DNA of 64,000 nt, from contig JBKECO010000017.1 of the NCBI GenBank assembly GCA_047974745.1, forward strand, positions 1 through 64,000, read 5' to 3'. Below the pieces are notes generated by a model. The model worked only from the letters and a program-made list of their open reading frames with translations, had not been told where the DNA came from and did not search any database. A program made the position numbers and the translations under genes. How positions within the stretch are numbered: the first letter of the stretch is position 1; every line of letters starts with the position of its first letter. This DNA comes from JBKECO01 sp047974745 (GTDB lineage: Bacteria; Bacillota; Clostridia; Lachnospirales; Lachnospiraceae). Below are positions 54,399 to 63,169 of this stretch, in pieces.

Positions 54399-54613
54399 AT
54401 TCATCACTTCCTTATCTTGAAAATTTAGGTAAACTATATGGCTATTATAATCAAATGAATACGGGATGTAAAGTACAGAGGGATATTAAATCTTTATTAA
54501 ATAATTTGTCAAATATTAAAAAATCATAACAATGAATCATCAGGTTGTATTCAGTGCCTATCCGTGTTATAAATTTAACAGAGATGCCCTCCTGCTAATG
54601 GAAGGAGGAAAGG

Positions 54614-55981
54614 ATAGATTCAAAATTTTTACTGTCGGGAAGATACGAGGTCCTTGCACTTTTAAGTCAGGGCAGCAGCACAGTTTATCTGACCAGACAC
54701 ACATTACTTGGTGAGTATCGAGTTATTAAAAAGATCCATAAGTCCAACAGACTGGCTCACCAGCTTTTACAGGAAGCTCATTTCCTGAAAAATCTTAAAC
54801 ATCCCCATATTCCGCTTCTATATGACATTATCGAAGAAGAAGAACAGTTTTATTTGATCGAGGAATATATTGCGGGAGATTCTGTGGAAGCGCTTTTGCT
54901 TCATCACAATTTTTTTACCCCAGTAATTATTTGCCAGGCAGGAATTCAGATCGCAGAAATACTGATCGCACTGCATGAGCAAGACTTTGCACCCATGATT
55001 TACGGAGACTTGAAACCGGAACACATCATCTATGCCAACACACAATGGTATCTGGTGGATTTTGGTACTATCTCAACAGCAAATCAATCAGCAGAGGGAA
55101 GAAATAATTTCGGTACGCAAGATTTCATTGCACCGGAGAGACAGAGGAGTAATCGGGAGACAACGCTGTCAGATATCTACAGTTTTGGCAAAGTATTTCT
55201 CTATATTATTCATAACTCCAGGCAAAAGGTACCATCTGCACTGATATCCATTTTTGAAAGAGCGGCACAGGAAAAAGAAACAGACCGTTATAAAGACACC
55301 AGATCTGTCAGAGATGCGCTTCAGCAAGAACTAAATAGGATTCAGCAGAAAAAAAGAACACATTACCAGGGGCATCTCTTAAAAAAAGCAGCTGTATTTG
55401 GAAGCGAACATCATATTGGCTGTACACAGTTCACAGTCGGGCTGTGCGTTTATCTTAATCATCAAGGTCATAAAGCAGTTTATCTGGAGAAGACAAAGAA
55501 GGACGATATCAGAAAAATGTATCAGGAAAATAATGCGATCTCCTTAGATAAGGGCAGATATCGAATTGGAAAACTCACGGCAATTCCTTTCTATGGACCG
55601 GGTATACTTCTGGATCCTTTGGAGGAGGAAATTGAAATTCTAGACTGTGGAGTATGGAACCAATATCAGCCAGAGGAGGAGCAACCGCTCATTAGAGAAC
55701 AGTGGGATCAAAATTCTAATTGCTATATTTTCCTAATATGCGGCGGCAGTGAGTGGGAAATGGAAAACAGCAGAAGTGCATATGAATTTTTTAGAAGCAG
55801 GAATGTTACTAATATTATGGTCATTATCAATCATGATCGTATTAACAGTGCAAGGCGGTTTTCAAGCGAGTGGGATATTCCGGTATACTGTTACCCGATG
55901 GATCGGGATCTCTTCCATATGACAAAAGAGAAATTGAAATTTTTTTCCAGGCTGCTTCAAGAGAAAGGGGGGAAGGCTTAG
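54614..55981 (+). CDS. Ser/Thr protein kinase fused to a degenerate MinD-like domain; no canonical start
   Basis: A kinase of about 455 residues. N-lobe: glycine-rich LSQGSSTVYL, VAIK-like VIKK, helix-C QEAHFLKNL. C-lobe: YGDLKPEHII (HRD with His to Tyr), DFG in LVDFGTI, APE in APERQ. Residues 260-455 form a P-loop-like domain (FGSEHHIGCTQ) without the lysine. The frame is open from 54599, yet the first ATG, GTG or TTG is TTG 54854, after the N-lobe. A ribosome-binding site (AAGGAGG, 54602-54608) sits 5 nt before an in-frame ATA at 54614, taken here as start; see findings. Confidence 0.72.
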   Translation: MDSKFLLSGRYEVLALLSQGSSTVYLTRHTLLGEYRVIKKIHKSNRLAHQLLQEAHFLKNLKHPHIPLLYDIIEEEEQFYLIEEYIAGDSVEALLLHHNFFTPVIICQAGIQIAEILIALHEQDFAPMIYGDLKPEHIIYANTQWYLVDFGTISTANQSAEGRNNFGTQDFIAPERQRSNRETTLSDIYSFGKVFLYIIHNSRQKVPSALISIFERAAQEKETDRYKDTRSVRDALQQELNRIQQKKRTHYQGHLLKKAAVFGSEHHIGCTQFTVGLCVYLNHQGHKAVYLEKTKKDDIRKMYQENNAISLDKGRYRIGKLTAIPFYGPGILLDPLEEEIEILDCGVWNQYQPEEEQPLIREQWDQNSNCYIFLICGGSEWEMENSRSAYEFFRSRNVTNIMVIINHDRINSARRFSSEWDIPVYCYPMDRDLFHMTKEKLKFFSRLLQEKGGKA

Positions 55982-55984
55982 AAT

Positions 55985-56578
55985 ATGATAATCGGGCTGA
56001 TCGGCAGTTCACGTGGCTGTGGGGTAACCACTCTCGCTATGGCTTTAGCATTGTACTGTTCATCAGGCCAGAAAAGAAAGACAGTTTTTTTGGATTTTAG
56101 CGGAAACAGTCAGTTACTGCACTTGGGGGAGGATCAAATGGAAGGAGGATTCTGGCAACAGGGAATATATATCAGACCAGGCTGCCTTCCGGAACAGTTC
56201 ACGAAGCTGATCCAGAATGAATTCCAGTATACGATCATTGATTTTGGAAATCACTACAGGACATATAAAGAAGAGTTGTTTTTGTGTGATACCATTATCA
56301 CAATAGCGGATCTCTCTATTTTTCATATGTGGGAGTATGATGAAATGAAGAGGGAAACTGGAGCTATGAGCAGCATACATAAGGACTTTCGCTGTTTTTT
56401 AGCACACATCAGCAGGGATCAGAGAAGAGATTTGACTAGAATACCATATATTAGAAATCCCCTGGTACTGCAGGCTGTCGAGCTTGATTTTTTACATTCT
56501 CTGCTTCCGGCTGCTGCACGGAGACAGAGAAAACGTAAAGCATTAAAAATATTTTGTAAATTCAGACAAAGATCATAG
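55985..56578 (+). CDS. Degenerate P-loop (MinD/CpaE-like) protein
   Basis: A 197-residue protein. The N-terminus IGLIGSSRGCGVTTLAMALAL matches the P-loop strand-loop-helix of the MinD/CpaE group, but the loop lacks the lysine (GVTT), as does the related domain of the preceding kinase. A FLDFSGNS stretch stands where DxD is usual. It follows the kinase by 3 bp, in the same operon. It ends in a basic tail (RRQRKRKALK). Nucleotide binding is doubtful; a scaffold role is more likely. Confidence 0.72.
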   Translation: MIIGLIGSSRGCGVTTLAMALALYCSSGQKRKTVFLDFSGNSQLLHLGEDQMEGGFWQQGIYIRPGCLPEQFTKLIQNEFQYTIIDFGNHYRTYKEELFLCDTIITIADLSIFHMWEYDEMKRETGAMSSIHKDFRCFLAHISRDQRRDLTRIPYIRNPLVLQAVELDFLHSLLPAAARRQRKRKALKIFCKFRQRS

Positions 56579-56626
56579 TTTATCACAGAGCAATGGTACT
56601 TCAGTCTGAAATAGGGGGACGAGTTT

Positions 56627-56836
56627 ATGTTTGAAGAAAAAAGGCTGCAGCTTTTCGTCGAGCTGCAGAATATAGAGAAGGAAGGTATTACGCTCTGGCT
56701 TGAAGGAGAAAAGAGCTCATCAGAATCAATTACAGATGCGGTTTTTGTCAATGAGGGTGAAGCGTATATGCGAGACTATATTTATGACAGGGGGGTGTTG
56801 AAAGAACTGCGTTTTGATAAAGTATGTAACTTATAG
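56627..56836 (+). CDS. Small acidic protein of unknown function
   Basis: A 69-residue protein, glutamate rich, with alternating polar/hydrophobic pattern and no recognisable motif. AGGGGGACG precedes the ATG. It follows the P-loop gene by 48 bp, so it likely belongs to the same transcript and may be its small partner. A terminator-like hairpin lies 74 bp downstream. Confidence 0.6.
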   Translation: MFEEKRLQLFVELQNIEKEGITLWLEGEKSSSESITDAVFVNEGEAYMRDYIYDRGVLKELRFDKVCNL

Positions 56837-56910
56837 ACCAAGGGAATATCGGAGCATCCTCAATGCCTGGTATAGATAAAAGATATTACGAAAAAAGATA
56901 AAATAAGTAA

Positions 56911-56941
56911 AACTGCCGGTCTGCTGGATCGGCAGTTTTTA
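56911..56941 (+). terminator. Intrinsic terminator of the kinase cluster
   Basis: AACTGCCG (56911-56918) and CGGCAGTT (56930-56937) around an 11-nt loop, followed by TTTTAT. Confidence 0.82.
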
Positions 56942-56981
56942 TGGTTTTTACCGGGATTCCCTTTTTATATTATTTTTCTTA

Positions 56982-56990
56982 TGATATAAT
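56982..56990 (+). promoter_or_regulatory. Extended -10 promoter of the GH18 gene
   Basis: TGATATAAT (TG-n-TATAAT) 46 bp before the ATG, with no good -35 box. Confidence 0.55.
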
Positions 56991-57036
56991 TTCGACAAAT
57001 GCTTACTGAATTGTAATATGCAGAAGGAGTACAGAA

Positions 57037-58782
57037 ATGAAGAAAGCAAACAAATTGATACCGGCTCTTGTTGTTATAGTGCTGATCGTAGTGATCGTAC
57101 TGATGATGCTGCTGGGGAAATTAATTGAAAAATATACACCAACCAAAGAAATACAGGATCTGTCAGAGTATTATAATATTACAGAAGAAGGGAAAACAGC
57201 AATCGTTCTGAATCAGACATTGATCGAGGAGCAGGCCGTTTATAAAGATGGCATTGTTTACATGAGCTTTGAGGCAGTGAGAAGCATATTGAACGAAAGA
57301 TTCTACTGGGATAGTAACGAAAATCTGTTGTTGTATACGACGCCAAGTGATGTGATTACAGCTAATCTTGGGGAACAGGCGTATTATATTTCAAAAAACA
57401 AACAGGATACAACCTATCAGGTATGGTACGAAGAGGGTGAAACGGCTTATATCGCACTGGATTATGTTAAGCTATACACGGCAATGGACTTTACTTTTAT
57501 AGCAGGTCCGGACCGAGTCATTATCTCGACAGTATATGAACCAATCACACAGACCAAAGTGAGTAAAGCAACACAGCTGCGTGTAAAGGGTGGAATAAAA
57601 AGTCCGGTATTAAAGGAACTTACAAAGGATGAGGCGCTGACACTGCTTGAAGAAGGAGACGACTGGGATAAGGTAATATCTGCAGACGGACTGATCGGCT
57701 ATGTTCAGTCCAAATATCTAGGCAATGAAGAAGAAATCGAATTGGTGAGCACTTTTGAAGAACCTGTTTTTGAACATACATTAAAGGACTTTGTCATTAA
57801 TATGGGATGGCATCAAGTCACCTCCCAGGAGGCCAACAGCAGTATTGCCACTGTAATCAGCAGCACTAAGGGAATGAATGTGATCTCACCGACCTGGTTC
57901 TATTTGAACGATAACGATGGAAATCTGATGAATATCGCAAGCAGTGATTATGTCAGCTACTGCCACCAGAATGGAATTGAGGTATGGGCACTTGTCAGCA
58001 ATCTTGAGAACGCAGATGTGGACACGACACAGGTCTTGAACTACACCTCAAAGAGGACTAATGTAATAAACCAGCTGATCGCAGCTGCGATCCAATATGA
58101 TCTGGATGGAATCAATGTGGATTTTGAATCTCTCAGTGTAGATGCTGGCCTTGGCTATATACAGTTTATCAGAGAGCTGTCGCTAAAGTGTAAGAACAAT
58201 GGTATTACACTATCCGTAGATAATTATGTTCCTTCCGAATATACCGCTTTTTATAACAGACAGGAGCAGGCTAATTTTGCCGATTATGTTGTGATCATGG
58301 CATATGATGAACATTACAGTGGATCGGAGGAGGAAGGTTCTGTTGCTTCGATTGGATTTGTGCAGCAGGGAGTTGCGGATACTCTGACTGAGGTGCCGGC
58401 GAACCAGATTATTCTTGGAATTCCATTTTATACAAGAATATGGGCACTGACACCTAAGGGGGATTCCGGTGAGAGTGTGGAATCTGCTTCGGAAGATTAT
58501 GTTCCTTATGAAGTCACCTCAAGTGCGGTTGGTATGCAGGAAGCGTTCAACCAGGCATCTGTGAATGGAGCAGTTCCCACCTGGATGGATGAATACGGAC
58601 AGTACTATGCGGAATACGAGAATGACGGTATTACATATAAGATCTGGTTCGAGGATGCAACTTCGATCGACCTAAAGCTTTTGCAGATGCAGAATAACCA
58701 GCTGGCAGGGGTCTCCTTCTGGAAGCTTGGATTTGAAGAGCCGACGATCTGGGATACTATCCTAAAATATACGACCAATTAA
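57037..58782 (+). CDS. Membrane-anchored glycoside hydrolase family 18 cell wall hydrolase
   Basis: A 581-residue protein with one N-terminal membrane anchor (about 8-29). It has an extracellular copper-amine-oxidase-N-like region (about 40-170), an SH3-like segment (about 180-240), and a GH18 barrel with the catalytic run DLDGINVDFESLS (about 352-364). It resembles the spore/cortex hydrolases YaaH/SleL. It probably cleaves N-acetylglucosamine links in peptidoglycan. AGAAGGAG precedes the ATG. Monocistronic. Confidence 0.9.
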   Translation: MKKANKLIPALVVIVLIVVIVLMMLLGKLIEKYTPTKEIQDLSEYYNITEEGKTAIVLNQTLIEEQAVYKDGIVYMSFEAVRSILNERFYWDSNENLLLYTTPSDVITANLGEQAYYISKNKQDTTYQVWYEEGETAYIALDYVKLYTAMDFTFIAGPDRVIISTVYEPITQTKVSKATQLRVKGGIKSPVLKELTKDEALTLLEEGDDWDKVISADGLIGYVQSKYLGNEEEIELVSTFEEPVFEHTLKDFVINMGWHQVTSQEANSSIATVISSTKGMNVISPTWFYLNDNDGNLMNIASSDYVSYCHQNGIEVWALVSNLENADVDTTQVLNYTSKRTNVINQLIAAAIQYDLDGINVDFESLSVDAGLGYIQFIRELSLKCKNNGITLSVDNYVPSEYTAFYNRQEQANFADYVVIMAYDEHYSGSEEEGSVASIGFVQQGVADTLTEVPANQIILGIPFYTRIWALTPKGDSGESVESASEDYVPYEVTSSAVGMQEAFNQASVNGAVPTWMDEYGQYYAEYENDGITYKIWFEDATSIDLKLLQMQNNQLAGVSFWKLGFEEPTIWDTILKYTTN

Positions 58783-58862
58783 CGACAGATTGGAAAAAGT
58801 AAGATAATGAGCATATGGAATAAGTATTAACATTTGAGTTTATGTATGCTATAGTAGGAAAG

Positions 58863-59918
58863 ATGAATACAGAAGTTTATAAAATTACAAATATAGAAAA
58901 AACAGACGATCAGATCCTGAATGTGGCAGCCGCATTTTTAAGAAGAGGTGAACTGGTAGCATTTCCAACGGAAACAGTCTATGGACTTGGTGCCGATGCG
59001 CTGCAGGAGCAGGCAGCTAAAAAGATCTACGCAGCAAAAGGCAGACCATCGGATAATCCACTGATCGTTCATATTGCAGATATTTCAGACCTGGACCGCA
59101 TTGCGATGGAGATACCTAGGGAAGCATATCTATTGGCCGAAGCGTTCTGGCCAGGACCGCTGACTATGGTACTTAAAAAGAATGACAATGTGCCCGGGAC
59201 GACCACTGGCGGATTACAGACCGTTGCAGTACGAATGCCATCACATCCGGTAGCACTTGAATTAATTCGAAAGAGCGGATGTTTGCTTGCTGCACCTAGT
59301 GCAAATCGATCTGGCCGACCGAGTCCGACCAATGCCGAACATGTTTATGAAGATTTTCAGGGAATCATCCCTCTTATTATCGATGCAGGAGCCGTCAGTA
59401 TTGGGATTGAGTCTACCATTGTAGATCTCTCTGAAGAGGAGCCAATGATATTACGACCAGGTTACATTACCCCTTCTATGCTTGAAACGGTATTGAAAAG
59501 AAAGATCCTAATGGATCCGGGCTTATCCAATACGAAAGAGAATACGAGACCGAAAGCACCTGGTATGCGTTATAAGCACTATGCACCGAGAGCAGAACTC
59601 TTCCTAGTGGATGGAGAAAGAGAGAAGGTTGCAGCTTATATCAACAAAAAGACAGTTGAGCAGCAGCAAATGGGGAGAAAAGTAGGAATAATCGGAACAG
59701 ATGAAACAATATCGCAATACTGTGGGGACATCATCCTTAGTATCGGAGCAAGAGAGGATGAGGATGCGATCGCAAGACATCTGTATGCCATTCTTCGCAG
59801 AATGGATCAGGAGAAGGTATCAGTGATTTATTCTGAGAGTTTTCTGACGCCAAGGATCGGACATGCAATCATGAATCGGCTTTTGAAGGCGGCAGGGTAT
59901 CAGATACTTGAAGTATAA
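58863..59918 (+). CDS. tsaC: Threonylcarbamoyl-AMP synthase (Sua5/TsaC)
   Basis: A 351-residue protein: the YrdC catalytic domain (FPTETVYGLGADAL; KGRPSDNPLIVH; SANRSGRPSPT) plus the C-terminal Sua5 domain (about 240-351), which the short TsaC lacks. It makes threonylcarbamoyl-AMP for t6A37 of tRNA. I start at ATG 58863 after AGGAAAG; an upstream ATG at 58842 lacks a site. Heads the tsaC-phosphatase-like-upp-deaminase run. Confidence 0.95.
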   Translation: MNTEVYKITNIEKTDDQILNVAAAFLRRGELVAFPTETVYGLGADALQEQAAKKIYAAKGRPSDNPLIVHIADISDLDRIAMEIPREAYLLAEAFWPGPLTMVLKKNDNVPGTTTGGLQTVAVRMPSHPVALELIRKSGCLLAAPSANRSGRPSPTNAEHVYEDFQGIIPLIIDAGAVSIGIESTIVDLSEEEPMILRPGYITPSMLETVLKRKILMDPGLSNTKENTRPKAPGMRYKHYAPRAELFLVDGEREKVAAYINKKTVEQQQMGRKVGIIGTDETISQYCGDIILSIGAREDEDAIARHLYAILRRMDQEKVSVIYSESFLTPRIGHAIMNRLLKAAGYQILEV

Positions 59919-59933
59919 GGGGATTTTTTACAT

Positions 59934-60380
59934 ATGAGTGAGTTCAGTCGGATTATTTTTGTAGCGGAGGAGGGAAATTCCCGAGCACCTCTAGCAGCAG
60001 AGATTTTAAAAAAAATGAAGCTAAAAAAACCATTAGAGATTTTATCCAGAGGACTGGTAGTTCTTTTTCCGGAGCCGCTGAATCAAAAGATGGAAGCAGT
60101 TATGATTAGCAATGGTCTTGCGACAGAAGGTTTTCGTTCCAAAGAATTAAGCAGTGAGGACTTTTCTGAACATACACTGATTATTTGTCTGGATCAGAAG
60201 CAGCAAAGAAAAATCCTTGAAAAATTTGATCAGGCAAACGATGAAAATGTGCATGTTCTGACAGAGCTCGTGGGAGATGAGCTAGAGATCATCGATCCAT
60301 ATGGAGGAACACTGCAGGCATATGGACTTTGCTATGAAACACTGGTAGCATCAATTCGAAAATTAGTAAACTTATTATAA
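59934..60380 (+). CDS. Low-molecular-weight phosphatase-fold protein lacking the catalytic Cys
   Basis: A 148-residue LMW-PTP fold related to YwlE, which follows sua5 in Bacillus. The active loop CX5R should hold a nucleophilic Cys six residues before Arg17; that position is Ala11 in FVAEEGNSRAPLA. The general-acid loop DPYGG (Asp121-Pro122) remains. It is therefore likely inactive as a phosphatase, possibly a binding or regulatory paralogue. The ORF is intact, 15 bp after tsaC. Confidence 0.8.
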   Translation: MSEFSRIIFVAEEGNSRAPLAAEILKKMKLKKPLEILSRGLVVLFPEPLNQKMEAVMISNGLATEGFRSKELSSEDFSEHTLIICLDQKQQRKILEKFDQANDENVHVLTELVGDELEIIDPYGGTLQAYGLCYETLVASIRKLVNLL

Positions 60381-60430
60381 CTATGTTGCAGATATGAGTA
60401 TTTACAATTTATGAAAGAAGGAGATTTGAA

Positions 60431-61060
60431 ATGGCAAAGGTAGTAGTAATGGATCACCCGCTGATACAGCATAAAATTGGCTGGATGAGACGTAAGGAAA
60501 CAGGATCAAAGGAATTTCGAACACTGGTAAGTGAGATCGCTATGCTAATGTGCTACGAGTCTACGAGAGATCTAAAACTCGTTGATGTTGAAATCGAAAC
60601 ACCGATTTGTGAGACAGTAGTGAAGGAGCTTCAGGGCAAGAAACTGGCGATCGTTCCAATACTTAGAGCTGGTCTTGGCATGGTAGATGGGATGTTGAAT
60701 CTGATTCCGGCTGCAAAAGTAGGGCACATCGGACTGTACAGAGATCCAGAGACAAAGGATCCGGTCGAATACTATTGCAAACTGCCTGAAGACTGCTCAG
60801 AAAGAGAAGTCTTTGTTGTAGATCCTATGCTTGCAACTGGAGGATCTTCCGCAGCAGCGATTCAGATGCTGAAGGACAAGGGAGTATCTAATATCAGACT
60901 ACTATGTATTATTGCTGCACCGGAAGGTCTAAAGAAAATGCAGGATGCGCATCCTGATGTTGATATTTATATCGGTGCACTGGATGACCATTTAAATGAA
61001 CACTGCTATATCGTTCCGGGTCTCGGTGATGCTGGAGATCGTATTTTCGGAACAAAATAG
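60431..61060 (+). CDS. upp: Uracil phosphoribosyltransferase
   Basis: A 209-residue type I PRTase with the PRPP loop VVDPMLATGGSSAAAI (about 132-147) and the C-terminal uracil site YIVPGLGDAGDRIFGTK. It salvages uracil to UMP. GAAGGAG precedes the ATG by 8 nt. Confidence 0.97.
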   Translation: MAKVVVMDHPLIQHKIGWMRRKETGSKEFRTLVSEIAMLMCYESTRDLKLVDVEIETPICETVVKELQGKKLAIVPILRAGLGMVDGMLNLIPAAKVGHIGLYRDPETKDPVEYYCKLPEDCSEREVFVVDPMLATGGSSAAAIQMLKDKGVSNIRLLCIIAAPEGLKKMQDAHPDVDIYIGALDDHLNEHCYIVPGLGDAGDRIFGTK

Positions 61061-61099
61061 TTTTTTATTCTGCACTTTTACACACGCAGGAGGTCGAGT

Positions 61100-61585
61100 A
61101 TGAGTCAGAAACGAGAAGATTATATCAGCTGGGATGAATATTTTATGGGAGTCACCATGTTGTCCGGAATGCGCTCAAAGGATCCAAATACACAGGTCGG
61201 AGCCTGTATTGTAAGTGATGACAATAAGATATTGTCCATGGGCTACAATGGATTTCCGACCGGTTGCTCCGACGATTCCTTTCCGTGGGCAAGAGAGGGC
61301 GATCCGCTGGAAAACAAGTATTTCTATTCCACACATAGTGAACTGAATGCCATATTGAATTACAGAGGGGGAAGTCTGGAAGGTGCCAAGCTGTATGTCT
61401 CACTTTTTCCTTGTAATGAATGTGCAAAAGCGATAATTCAGTCCGGAATCAAAACTGTCGTATTTGAGAGTGACAAGTACGAGCATACACCCCCGGTCAT
61501 AGCGTCAAAAAGAATGATGGATGCAGCAGGTGTACGGTACTATAAGTATGAACACTCCAAGCGGGAAATAGTATTGAATTTGTGA
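61100..61585 (+). CDS. dCMP/cytidylate deaminase (ComEB-type)
   Basis: A 161-residue zinc deaminase. The zinc site is HSELNAIL (His-x-Glu, about residue 78) and PCNECAKAI (about 106-114). The N-terminus DYISWDEYFMGVTMLSGMRSKDPNTQVG is diagnostic of dCMP deaminase/ComEB. It converts dCMP to dUMP for thymidylate synthesis. AGGAGG precedes the ATG. Ends the pyrimidine-linked run. Confidence 0.95.
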   Translation: MSQKREDYISWDEYFMGVTMLSGMRSKDPNTQVGACIVSDDNKILSMGYNGFPTGCSDDSFPWAREGDPLENKYFYSTHSELNAILNYRGGSLEGAKLYVSLFPCNECAKAIIQSGIKTVVFESDKYEHTPPVIASKRMMDAAGVRYYKYEHSKREIVLNL

Positions 61586-61611
61586 TAAGAATCAGGTAGA
61601 GTATAAGTTTA

Positions 61612-61655
61612 AACAGGTTAATCTAATGCTGGATGATGGATTATCCTGTTTTTTT
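61612..61655 (+). terminator. Terminator before the atp operon
   Basis: AACAGG (61612-61617) and CCTGTT (61645-61650), with imperfect inner TTAATC/GGATTA pairing, followed by TTTTTTT. A frame extending atpZ upstream would start inside this stem. Confidence 0.75.
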
Positions 61656-61671
61656 CAAAATGGGAGAGAAC

Positions 61672-61986
61672 ATGAAATACCATAAGAATGTATATGAAGC
61701 CTTTGTCATGCTAATGCAGTTCGGCTTAAATATGATCGTTCCTATCTTTATACTGACTATGGCAGGGGTATATATTGGAAATAAATTCAACATGAAATAC
61801 ATCGTAGTTCCACTATTTCTCATTGGTGCAGCAGCAGGTTTTCGAAATATTTACATAATGGCTAAAAGGATTTTTGCACAACCATCCGAAAGAGATATTA
61901 TAAGCAAAGACAATTCAAGGGACACAGAGGAAATGAACAGCCGGACAGCAGATCCGGAAGAGAAGGATGATGAAGATGTTCAGTAG
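61672..61986 (+). CDS. atpZ: AtpZ/AtpI-type small membrane protein (ATPase_gene1)
   Basis: About 104 residues with two hydrophobic segments (about 11-32 and 42-60) joined by a short turn (GNKFNMKY) and an acidic, charged C-terminus. This is the AtpZ/ATPase_gene1 type found at the head of the F0F1 operon; it is thought to aid Mg2+ supply or c-ring assembly. I start at ATG 61672 after GGGAGAG. Overlaps the next gene by 11 bp. Confidence 0.8.
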   Translation: MKYHKNVYEAFVMLMQFGLNMIVPIFILTMAGVYIGNKFNMKYIVVPLFLIGAAAGFRNIYIMAKRIFAQPSERDIISKDNSRDTEEMNSRTADPEEKDDEDVQ

Positions 61987-62380
61987 AATCAACAGAGTAC
62001 TTCCAGAACTTCTGATCGGAATCGTGCTATATGGGCTTGCACTGCAGGTGTGCGGAGTCTGGTTCGCTTCTGATAAATTGAGATACTCCACAGGAGTCTG
62101 GATAGGAATACTTCTGGCATGCGCCATGTCGATTCATCTTGCAATCGTAATAGAAGATGCGGTAAGCTTAGGTAAAAGTGCAAGAACTCTGGCTGCCAAA
62201 TCAGTGGGTCGTTACCTGATCGTTGCAGTAGTACTTTTTGTAATGATGTATTTTCAACTGGGTAATATTTTTGCGGCTTTTGCCGGTATTCTTGGTATGA
62301 AGGTTTCAGCATATCTGCAGCCTTATACACATAAATTGGTGCTATGGATCATGAAAAAAGTTAATCGTAATAGCAAGTAG
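61976..62380 (+). CDS. atpI: ATP synthase subunit I (AtpI-like)
   Basis: About 134 residues with four hydrophobic segments (about 12-30, 38-55, 75-92, 97-115) and basic ends, the AtpI/UncI type that assists c-ring assembly. I start at ATG 61976, 9 nt after AAGG; ATG 61967 and 61970 sit against that site. Between atpZ and atpB. Confidence 0.78.
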   Translation: MFSRINRVLPELLIGIVLYGLALQVCGVWFASDKLRYSTGVWIGILLACAMSIHLAIVIEDAVSLGKSARTLAAKSVGRYLIVAVVLFVMMYFQLGNIFAAFAGILGMKVSAYLQPYTHKLVLWIMKKVNRNSK

Positions 62381-62409
62381 CAAAATACATAAAAAAAGGA
62401 GGTGAGATT

Positions 62410-63132
62410 GTGGAAAATGCAATTTTAATGGCATCCAGCTCAGATGATATAGATTTTATGATACATGGAATCTTTTCTTATAATGCGTTTGGGCAGGAAC
62501 TATGGATTACAACCACACATATTTGTATGCTGATTGTAATGCTGGTACTGATCATTTTTGCTTTTATCGTAAATCGCAGAATGAAAAAGGCAGATGAAGT
62601 ACCGAAGGGTTTTCAAAATGCGGTAGAGCTGATTGTTGAAATGCTCGATAAAATGGTCGGCGGTGTAATGGGAAAGAATTCTGCGAGATTTGTCAATTAT
62701 ATCAGTACGATATTTGTGTTCATTTTAATCAGTAATATTTCCGGGATTTTCGGACTGAGACCACCGACAGCTGATTACGGAACGACATTCGCACTAGGAC
62801 TAATGACATTTGGGCTGATTCACTTCAATAAGTTCAAGCACCAAAAAGTCAGGGGAGTAATAAAAGGTCTGTGTGAACCGTGGCCAATTTGGCTCCCGAT
62901 CAATTTGATCGGAGAAATCGCAGTTCCGATCTCTATGTCACTTCGTTTGTTCGCGAATATTCTGTCGGGAACAGTAATGATGGCATTGATTTATGGACTG
63001 CTTGGTTGGATTGCAACGTTTTGGCCCGCTGCCCTGCATATTTATTTCGATTTATTTGCAGGTGCGATTCAGACATACGTATTCTGTATGCTGACTATGA
63101 CTTATGTCAATAATGCAGTAGATGCACAATAA
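62410..63132 (+). CDS. atpB: ATP synthase F0 subunit a
   Basis: A 240-residue membrane subunit with the key arginine in SMSLRLFANILSG (about 178) and the conserved IGEIAVPISMS lead, plus at least five hydrophobic segments. It holds the ion half-channels against the c-ring. Starts at GTG 62410 after AAGGAGGTGA. Confidence 0.96.
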   Translation: MENAILMASSSDDIDFMIHGIFSYNAFGQELWITTTHICMLIVMLVLIIFAFIVNRRMKKADEVPKGFQNAVELIVEMLDKMVGGVMGKNSARFVNYISTIFVFILISNISGIFGLRPPTADYGTTFALGLMTFGLIHFNKFKHQKVRGVIKGLCEPWPIWLPINLIGEIAVPISMSLRLFANILSGTVMMALIYGLLGWIATFWPAALHIYFDLFAGAIQTYVFCMLTMTYVNNAVDAQ

Positions 63133-63169
63133 AAACACAAAAACAAAGAGTCTTTAAGGAGGATATTTT

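Noticed and set aside
54532..54714. 60-residue plus-strand ORF before the kinase
   Set aside because: Its second half is out of frame with the kinase N-lobe, which is the conserved reading; it has no ribosome-binding site.
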